From contig CAZGBY010000016.1 of assembly GCA_964524125.1 (NCBI GenBank), positions 1 through 29,443 of the forward strand: a DNA stretch of 29,443 nt. Direction: 5' to 3'. Made by a program: the position numbers and the translations under genes. The stretch comes from CAG-307 sp964524125. GTDB lineage: Bacteria > Bacillota_I > Bacilli_A > Acholeplasmatales > Anaeroplasmataceae. Positions 24,852 to 29,443 of the stretch are shown piece after piece. A model generated the notes under the pieces. The model was not told where the DNA came from, searched no databases, and worked only from the letters and a program-made list of their open reading frames with translations. Within the stretch, counting starts at the first letter, position 1, and every line of letters begins with the position of its first letter.

Positions 24852-26786
24852 CTATAGATTATCTAGATTTATTTCATCTTCAAGTGTAAATGCAACATGA
24901 TTTTCAAGCCATGTACGACGACGAGCTGCATCATCACCCATTAAAAGATTTACCTCAGCTTCTGCTTCATCTAAATCTTCAACCCTAACTTGAATTAATG
25001 TACGAGTTTCAGGATTCATTGTAGTATCCCAAAGTTGTTCAGCGTTCATTTCACCAAGTCCTTTAAAACGTTGAATTAACATTGATTCTTTAGAATATTG
25101 TTTAGTATATTCTGATAATTCATCTGTTGTATATAGATATTTAACAAACGGTTTCTTACCTTTTACTGTAATTTTAAATAAAGGTGGAAGTGCAAGATAT
25201 ACTCTTCCAGCTTCAATTAAAGGACGCATATATCTAAAGAAGAATGTTAAAAGTAGAATTTGAATATGGGCACCATCATCATCGGCATCGGTCATGATTA
25301 CTACTTTTTTATAATTACATTTTTTAATATCAAATTTATCACCAAAATCAGCACCAATAGTATAAATCATAGTCGCAATTTCTTGATTTTGAAGTGCCGC
25401 TTCTTGATTTGCACGTTCTGTATTTAATACCTTACCACGAAGTGGAAGGATAGCTTGGAAACGTCTATCACGACCTGATTTTGCAGAACCACCTGCTGAA
25501 TCTCCTTCTACTAAGAAAAGTTCATTAATATCAGGATTCTTTTGTTGAGCTGGTGATAATTTACCTGATAAGTTGAGTTCTGTTTTATCTTTTTTATCTA
25601 GTCTAATTTGATCACGAGCCTTACGAGATGCTTCACGAGCTTTTCTATTAAGTAAAGCTTTATCAACTATATATTTAGCTACATCATTATGTTCATGTAA
25701 ATAATAAGTAAACTTTTCATATGTAACATTATCTACAATGGTTTTAGCTATAGGTGTACCTAGTTTGCCTTTAGTTTGTCCTTCAAATTCTAAGACCGCT
25801 TCTTCAACACGAACAGATACGATAGCAGTCATACCAGAACGAATATCAGTACCTTCTAAATTAGCTTCTTTTTCTTTTAACAAATTAAATTTACGAGCAT
25901 AATCATTTACGGCTCTTGTTAGACCCGTTTTAAATCCAACTTCATGTGAACCACCATCACGAGTACGAACATTATTTGCAAATGATACAATATTTTCATC
26001 AAATGTATCTACAAATTGAAGTGCTACTTCAACTTCTATTTGTCCTTGAGTTTGATCATAATATGCCACATCAAATAAAGGCTTTTTCTTTTCATTTAAT
26101 AAAGATACATATTCAGAAATACCATTTTCATAATAGAATGATTCTTGTTTATTATTTTTCTTATCAATAATATTCATTCTTAATCCTTTAATTAAAAAAG
26201 CACCTTCTCTTAAACGTTCTTTAATAGTATCATAATTAAATATTACTGTTGAGAAAATTTTAGGGTCTGGTTTAAATGTAATAACCGTACCTGTTTTATT
26301 AGTTTTACCAATAACTTCAGCATCTATTACTTTCTTTCCACCATCCTTAAATTGAATATGATGAATTTGTCCATCTCTATATGATTGAACATCAAAATAA
26401 GTAGAAAGGGCATTTACTACCTTTCCACCTACACCGTGAAGTCCTCCTGATACCTTATATCCACCATCTTGACCAAATTTTCCACCAGCATGAAGTATTG
26501 AATAAATTACTTCTAGTGAATTTTTACCTGTTTCTTTATTTAAACCACAAGGTACACCACGTCCTTGGTCTTGTACAGTAACTGTACCATCTTGATTTAA
26601 ACAAACTGTTATTTCTTTACCATAGCCTGCTAAAGCTTCATCAATAGCGTTATCTACAAGTTCCCAAATTAAATAGTGAAGTCCTCTTGAATCAGTAGAA
26701 CCAATATACATACCTGGTCTTTTTCTGACTGGGTCTAAACCTGATAGAATTTGAATATCGCCATCATCATAATGTTTAGTTGCCAT
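24852..26786 (-). CDS. parE: DNA topoisomerase IV subunit B
   Basis: This 644-residue GHKL ATPase is the partner of ParC. It has the N-terminal ATP site (VRKRPGMYIGSTDSRGLHYL; VDNAIDEAL near 46-54; GRGVPCG), the GLHGVGG lid, and the TOPRIM domain with LVEGDSAGGSAKSGRDR and DADDDGAHI. STDSRGLH is the ParE form. The ATG at 26786 (MATKHYDD) is preceded by AGGATGTGAAAATT; an upstream GTG at 26795 is part of that site. First gene of the parE-parC-PHP-engB unit. Confidence 0.93.
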   Translation of the reverse strand: MATKHYDDGDIQILSGLDPVRKRPGMYIGSTDSRGLHYLIWELVDNAIDEALAGYGKEITVCLNQDGTVTVQDQGRGVPCGLNKETGKNSLEVIYSILHAGGKFGQDGGYKVSGGLHGVGGKVVNALSTYFDVQSYRDGQIHHIQFKDGGKKVIDAEVIGKTNKTGTVITFKPDPKIFSTVIFNYDTIKERLREGAFLIKGLRMNIIDKKNNKQESFYYENGISEYVSLLNEKKKPLFDVAYYDQTQGQIEVEVALQFVDTFDENIVSFANNVRTRDGGSHEVGFKTGLTRAVNDYARKFNLLKEKEANLEGTDIRSGMTAIVSVRVEEAVLEFEGQTKGKLGTPIAKTIVDNVTYEKFTYYLHEHNDVAKYIVDKALLNRKAREASRKARDQIRLDKKDKTELNLSGKLSPAQQKNPDINELFLVEGDSAGGSAKSGRDRRFQAILPLRGKVLNTERANQEAALQNQEIATMIYTIGADFGDKFDIKKCNYKKVVIMTDADDDGAHIQILLLTFFFRYMRPLIEAGRVYLALPPLFKITVKGKKPFVKYLYTTDELSEYTKQYSKESMLIQRFKGLGEMNAEQLWDTTMNPETRTLIQVRVEDLDEAEAEVNLLMGDDAARRRTWLENHVAFTLEDEINLDNL

Positions 26787-26823
26787 AATTTTCACATCCT
26801 AAATAAATTTTTCATATAAAATT

Positions 26824-26852
26824 ATATTATCATAATTTTAAGTTTTTCTCAA
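26824..26852 (-). promoter_or_regulatory. parE operon promoter
   Basis: On the minus strand TTGAGA (26847-26852), a 17-bp spacer ending TGA, then TAATAT (26824-26829); a TATAAT overlaps it 3 bp further on. About 40 bp before parE. Confidence 0.65.
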
Positions 26853-26917
26853 TAACAAAGGTATAAATAAATACTAAAATTTGCTAAAAAGTTACAAGGT
26901 ATTTTTTATAGTTTTTC

Positions 26918-26946
26918 TTGATTTATATTATCTTAAAAAGTATAAT
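26918..26946 (+). promoter_or_regulatory. plsY promoter
   Basis: TTGATT (26918-26923), a 17-bp spacer, then a perfect TATAAT (26941-26946), 22 bp before the plsY ATG. Divergent to the parE promoter. Confidence 0.85.
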
Positions 26947-26968
26947 ATTAATGAAATGAGGTTATAGT

Positions 26969-27664
26969 ATGTTACTTATTAGTTCTCCAACCATTATATT
27001 ATCTATAATATTTATAATTCTTGCATATATTTTAGGTTCTATACCATTTGGACTTGTAATAGGTAAAACTATTACAGGAATAGATGTAAGAGAACATGGC
27101 TCTAAAAATATAGGGACAACTAATTGTATTAGAGTTTTAGGTAAAAAGGTTGGATATTTAGTTTTTTTCTTTGATGTACTAAAGGGTGCACTTGTAATAA
27201 TACTTGTAAAATATTTATTTGAGCCCTTAAATGTAATGGAGCCTTTAATACCATATATATGTTACGGAATACCAGCTATAATAGGACATTTATTTTCTTG
27301 TTTTTTAAAATTCAAAGGTGGTAAAGCTGTAGCTGTATCACTTGGTGTAGTACTTGCACTTACACCTATACCTGCAGTTTCTTGCTTACTTGTATTTGGA
27401 CTTGTGTTTATACTAACTGGATATGTATGCCTTTGTTCTTCTTTTGCCGCACTTACAGTTGCAGGTACTTGTTGGTTACTTCATTTTATAGGATATAATG
27501 GGACTAATTTGGGACTACAATATTTATGTGGCAAACCTGATATAACTATTGTTATAGCATATACTATTATCGCTGCTATATTAATAATTAAACATAGAAC
27601 AAATTTTATACGATTAATTCATGGCAAAGAAAATTGTTTTAAAAAAAAGAAAAATAGGTTGTAA
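26969..27664 (+). CDS. plsY: Glycerol-3-phosphate acyltransferase PlsY
   Basis: This 231-residue membrane protein transfers acyl groups from acyl-phosphate to glycerol-3-phosphate, the first step of phospholipid synthesis. Family motifs: GSIPFGLVIGK near 22-32, HGSKNIGTTN near 43-52 (the SKNPGATN-type motif) and GHLFSCFLKFKGGKAVA near 107-123. About five to seven transmembrane helices. It is some 25-30 residues longer than typical PlsY, with an insertion before the last helix and a basic tail. GAGGTTATAGT precedes the ATG. Its stop codon lies inside the terminator shared with yneF. Confidence 0.94.
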   Translation: MLLISSPTIILSIIFIILAYILGSIPFGLVIGKTITGIDVREHGSKNIGTTNCIRVLGKKVGYLVFFFDVLKGALVIILVKYLFEPLNVMEPLIPYICYGIPAIIGHLFSCFLKFKGGKAVAVSLGVVLALTPIPAVSCLLVFGLVFILTGYVCLCSSFAALTVAGTCWLLHFIGYNGTNLGLQYLCGKPDITIVIAYTIIAAILIIKHRTNFIRLIHGKENCFKKKKNRL

Positions 27665-27684
27665 ATTTTACGACCTATTTTTTT
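27653..27684. terminator. Bidirectional terminator between plsY and yneF
   Basis: AATAGGTTGTAA pairs with TTACGACCTATT (12 bp, one U-G) and is followed by seven T on the plus strand; on the minus strand the same stem is followed by TTTTTCTTTTTTTT. The plsY TAA (27662-27664) is inside the stem. Confidence 0.85.
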
Positions 27685-27759
27685 CAATATTTTAAATCTT
27701 ATAATTTTTTTAACTGCAAAATAATAACTTTAAAATCAAATATTTTACAATCATAATTT

Positions 27760-27975
27760 TTATTTATTTTCTTCCATCGATCTCATTACTGCACGAACTT
27801 GTTTTTCAGATGGGGTACGTCCCATTTGAGAAAACATTGCACGAATCATCTTTTCATTAATTGGAGGATTCTTCTTGAGTTGATTTTTAAAAATCTTTCT
27901 TGCAATAAAAAAACCAGCTATTAAACCTGCAATCAAAACAATAATACAGATAATTAAACATTGCCACCAAGCCAT
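27760..27975 (-). CDS. yneF: YneF family (UPF0154) small membrane protein
   Basis: This 71-residue protein has one N-terminal transmembrane helix (about residues 5-28, ending GLIAGFFIARKIF) followed by the family's soluble motif INEKMIRAMFSQMGRTPSEK near 38-57, which is diagnostic of UPF0154/YneF. Function is unknown; it is conserved in Bacilli and Mollicutes. The ATG at 27975 has AAGGAG 9 bp upstream; a TTG at 27984 touches that site and is not used. Independent promoter at 28015-28043; convergent with plsY. Confidence 0.92.
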   Translation of the reverse strand: MAWWQCLIICIIVLIAGLIAGFFIARKIFKNQLKKNPPINEKMIRAMFSQMGRTPSEKQVRAVMRSMEENK

Positions 27976-28014
27976 TACATTCAACTCCTTACATGTTTAA
28001 AAGTTATATAAATT

Positions 28015-28043
28015 ATTTTACACAATTTAATTATAAATTACAA
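28015..28043 (-). promoter_or_regulatory. yneF promoter
   Basis: On the minus strand TTGTAA (28038-28043), a 17-bp spacer, then TAAAAT (28015-28020), about 40 bp before the yneF ATG. Confidence 0.7.
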
Positions 28044-28080
28044 GAGTATTAGAAATTTTTTATAAAAAATATTAAGTTAG

Positions 28081-28095
28081 TGTTGTCTAACAACA
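28081..28095. repeat. Inverted repeat over the ferredoxin -35
   Basis: TGTTGT-CTA-ACAACA is a perfect 6-bp dyad with a 3-bp spacer. It covers the likely -35 (TTGTCT, 28083-28088), a position where a repressor could act. It does not match the Rex, Fur or PerR consensus as I know them. Could be chance. Confidence 0.45.
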
Positions 28096-28112
28096 AACAT
28101 AAGTGATATAAT
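28083..28112 (+). promoter_or_regulatory. Ferredoxin promoter
   Basis: TTGTCT (28083-28088), an 18-bp spacer, then a perfect TATAAT (28107-28112), 25 bp before the ATG. Confidence 0.72.
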
Positions 28113-28137
28113 TTATACATAAAGAGGAGGTATTGCA

Positions 28138-28308
28138 ATGCCAAGAAAAGTTAACGAATCATTATGCATCTCTTGTGGTGCTTGTGTAAGTGAATGTCCT
28201 GTTGGAGCTATTACCCTTGAAGATGTTTCACAAATTGATGCAGATACTTGTATTGATTGTGGTGCTTGCCAAGCAGCTTGTCCTGTTGGTGCAATTGATG
28301 AAGAATAG
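28138..28308 (+). CDS. 2[4Fe-4S] ferredoxin
   Basis: A 56-residue protein, too short for many ORF cut-offs. It reads MPRKVNESLCISCGAC and onward and has two full cluster motifs: C10-x2-C13-x2-C16-x3-C20-P and C38-x2-C41-x2-C44-x3-C48-P, the clostridial-type 8Fe-8S ferredoxin used as a low-potential electron carrier in the cytoplasm, as for pyruvate:ferredoxin oxidoreductase. A strong AGAGGAGG site lies 7-8 bp before the ATG, a good promoter is upstream and a terminator directly follows, so it is monocistronic. It implies an anaerobic or ferredoxin-dependent metabolism. No cysteine is missing. Confidence 0.96.
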   Translation: MPRKVNESLCISCGACVSECPVGAITLEDVSQIDADTCIDCGACQAACPVGAIDEE

Positions 28309-28313
28309 TAAAT

Positions 28314-28337
28314 AAGGAGCTTTTGCTCCTTTTTTAT
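28314..28337 (+). terminator. Ferredoxin terminator
   Basis: AAGGAGC-TTTT-GCTCCTT, a perfect 7-bp stem, followed by a run of T, 6 bp past the ferredoxin stop. Confidence 0.9.
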
Positions 28338-28390
28338 TTATAATATTATAATTTACCTATATATAAACATTGTAATGACATATTATAAAT

Positions 28391-28753
28391 ATGGGAGTGA
28401 TTATAATTAATAATATATTAAATCCTTTAGCGGCTTTAGCTTTAGGCAATTCTTTTAAGGATGAATATTCATTTTATAAATACAAAAATGAAGATTTTAA
28501 TAATGTAAAAACCGAAAAAGAAAACTTACTTATTCTTCTTCAAGCTTATAGATTTAATTTAATTGATATTTCTTATTTACTTGATATTAATCCTAATAAT
28601 AATGATTTTTTAAATTATTACAATTCTATTAAAAAGGATTATTTTAATTTAAAAACTTATTTTGAAGACAAATATTATTCTATATCTAATTTACCATTAA
28701 AAGATTTTGAAAAATATTGTTACTTAAATAAGCCTTGGGTAGGTGAAAGTTAA
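28391..28753 (+). CDS. Fused CotJA-CotJB-like protein
   Basis: This protein of up to 120 residues reads as two small spore-coat-type proteins joined. Residues about 10-30 (NPLAALALGNSFKDEYSFYK) follow the CotJA pattern P-x-x-A-L-x-x-G-x-x-F-x-x-x-Y-x-x-Y. Residues about 42-120 follow CotJB: LLILLQAYRFNLIDISYLLDINP, an N-x-I-x-x-x-Y repeat, FEDKYYSIS, and a C-terminal KPW, as in the CotJB PWPW tail. Its stop overlaps the cotJC ATG by one base. The start is unusual: ATG 28391 has no ribosome binding site, whereas GGGAGTGA (28393-28400) is placed for an ATT at 28406, spaced as in ffh. With that start the protein is 115 aa. The CotJA part is short and less certain than the CotJB part. Confidence 0.72.
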   Translation: MGVIIINNILNPLAALALGNSFKDEYSFYKYKNEDFNNVKTEKENLLILLQAYRFNLIDISYLLDINPNNNDFLNYYNSIKKDYFNLKTYFEDKYYSISNLPLKDFEKYCYLNKPWVGES

Positions 28754-29310
28754 TGTGGAATTATGAAAGAATGTTAATGTATCCTGTAAATATTACTAAA
28801 CCTAATTTAGATTATGCAAAATATTTAGTAAGTGCAATTGGATCTTATGCTGGTGAACTTGGTGCTGCTCTAAGATATTTAAATCAAGCATCATCTATGC
28901 CTACAAATGAAGGTAAAGCATTACTTACTGATATAGGTACAGAGGAAATGGGACATGTTGAAATACTGTCAGCAATGATTAATCAATTGACTAATGGAGT
29001 AAGTATTGAAGAAATTAAAAAAAGTGATAATTTAGCTTCTTATGTTGATCATGGTACTTCATTATTTCCGACTGATTCTTCTGGTAATCCTTTTTGCGTA
29101 GCATATTACTCTTCTTGTGGTGATTATATGGCTGATTTGTATGAAGATTTAGCTGCAGAACAAAAAGCTAGAACAATGTATGAACATTTAATGAATATTA
29201 CAGATGATGAAGAAATTTTAAGACCTTTATCATTTTTAAGACAAAGAGAAATAATACATTTTAATAGATTTAAAGATTTACTTGATAAATATAAATCAAA
29301 TAATAATTAA
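28753..29310 (+). CDS. cotJC: Manganese catalase, CotJC type
   Basis: This 185-residue ferritin-like protein matches CotJC, the manganese-catalase-like spore coat component. The dimanganese ligands are in place: E35 (GELGA), E65 and H68 (EEMGH), E136 (AAEQKAR) and H169 (REIIHF), so catalase activity is likely, breaking down hydrogen peroxide. AGGTGA lies just before the ATG, which overlaps the preceding stop (TAATG). In sporulating Bacillota cotJC lies in cotJABC; here it follows a CotJA-CotJB fusion. In a lineage that may not sporulate, it could serve as a general peroxide defence. A strong hairpin follows. Confidence 0.92.
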   Translation: MWNYERMLMYPVNITKPNLDYAKYLVSAIGSYAGELGAALRYLNQASSMPTNEGKALLTDIGTEEMGHVEILSAMINQLTNGVSIEEIKKSDNLASYVDHGTSLFPTDSSGNPFCVAYYSSCGDYMADLYEDLAAEQKARTMYEHLMNITDDEEILRPLSFLRQREIIHFNRFKDLLDKYKSNNN

Positions 29311-29313
29311 AGT

Positions 29314-29346
29314 AAATGTCAATGATAAGTGTTTCATTGACATTTT
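29314..29346 (+). terminator. Terminator after cotJC
   Basis: AAATGTCAATGA and TCATTGACATTT form a perfect 12-bp stem around an 8-nt loop, 3 bp after the stop, followed by TATTATATAAT. The T run is short but the stem is strong. The remaining bases to 29443 hold nothing I can identify. Confidence 0.8.
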
Positions 29347-29443
29347 ATTATATAATTCTTACAAAATAATTTAATTTCTAAAATTTAGAATGTAAATTGC
29401 AACTATATTTTTAATAAAAATCGGAATTTAATATTAATAAATT

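Noticed and set aside
25946..26170. 74-codon frame opposite parE, rich in His and Tyr
   Set aside because: Antisense of a conserved parE segment; composition is what reverse reading of that segment gives.
1..29443. CRISPR arrays, insertion sequences, tRNA genes, riboswitches
   Set aside because: No regular direct repeats, transposase motifs, tRNA-like cloverleaf or long structured leader was seen on either strand; all intergenic gaps are under about 185 bp.

Overview
This is a compact, very AT-rich bacterial chromosome segment of housekeeping character. Gene content and order (apt-relA-dtd, ftsY-ylxM-ffh, parE-parC, hslO, yneF, a CotJ-type operon, AGGAGG-type ribosome binding sites, low GC) point to Bacillota, class Bacilli. 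The AT-richness, very short intergenic spaces and overlapping genes suggest a reduced-genome, probably uncultured gut lineage near the Mollicutes/Erysipelotrichia (RF39-like groups are my guess; a tree would decide). TGA serves as stop for several genes (ylxM, the first U32 gene, the DUF421 gene) and Trp is TGG, so the genetic code is the standard one and not the Mollicutes code. No transposon, phage, CRISPR array, tRNA or rRNA is visible. No gene-free stretch exceeds 300 bp; the longest is about 182 bp (26787-26968) and holds two divergent promoters.

Layout. 1-3240 (minus): apt-relA-dtd-rimO, with rimO cut by the window edge; purine salvage, (p)ppGpp, D-aminoacyl-tRNA deacylation and ribosome modification. 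3329-8698: a SpoVB/MATE-like flippase (plus), a DUF421 membrane protein (minus, overlapping the flippase 3' end by 38 bp), a small TIGR04086-like membrane protein and the AAA+ clamp-loader-like rarA (plus), and a convergent FtsK/SpoIIIE relative whose Walker A and B motifs are both broken. 8799-9269: greA as its own unit. 9339-14796 (minus): one run from a strong promoter, ftsY-ylxM-ffh (SRP targeting), then two U32 proteins (trhP type, tRNA hydroxylation), then a YgjP-like zinc metallopeptidase. 14902-17169: topA. 17344-19029: hslO and a DUF2238 membrane protein, convergent with no spacer and sharing a palindromic terminator that encodes both C-termini.

19124-20674 (minus): a small accessory operon with its own promoter: an orphan FakA-middle-like domain, a two-helix membrane protein, a minimal GNAT acetyltransferase, and a diverged copy of that GNAT fused to membrane helices that has lost the acetyl-CoA loop. 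20749-26786 (minus): parE-parC-PHP phosphoesterase-engB, ending in a terminator that contains the engB stop. 26969-27975: plsY and yneF, convergent on a shared terminator. 28138-29310 (plus): a 2[4Fe-4S] ferredoxin too short for usual ORF cut-offs, then a CotJ operon in which CotJA- and CotJB-like parts are one protein, followed by the CotJC manganese catalase.

The most unusual items are the motor-dead FtsK/SpoIIIE relative, the GNAT/pseudo-GNAT membrane pair with its operon, and the CotJA-CotJB fusion with a probable AUU start. All functional statements come from reading motifs by eye; no database search was run.
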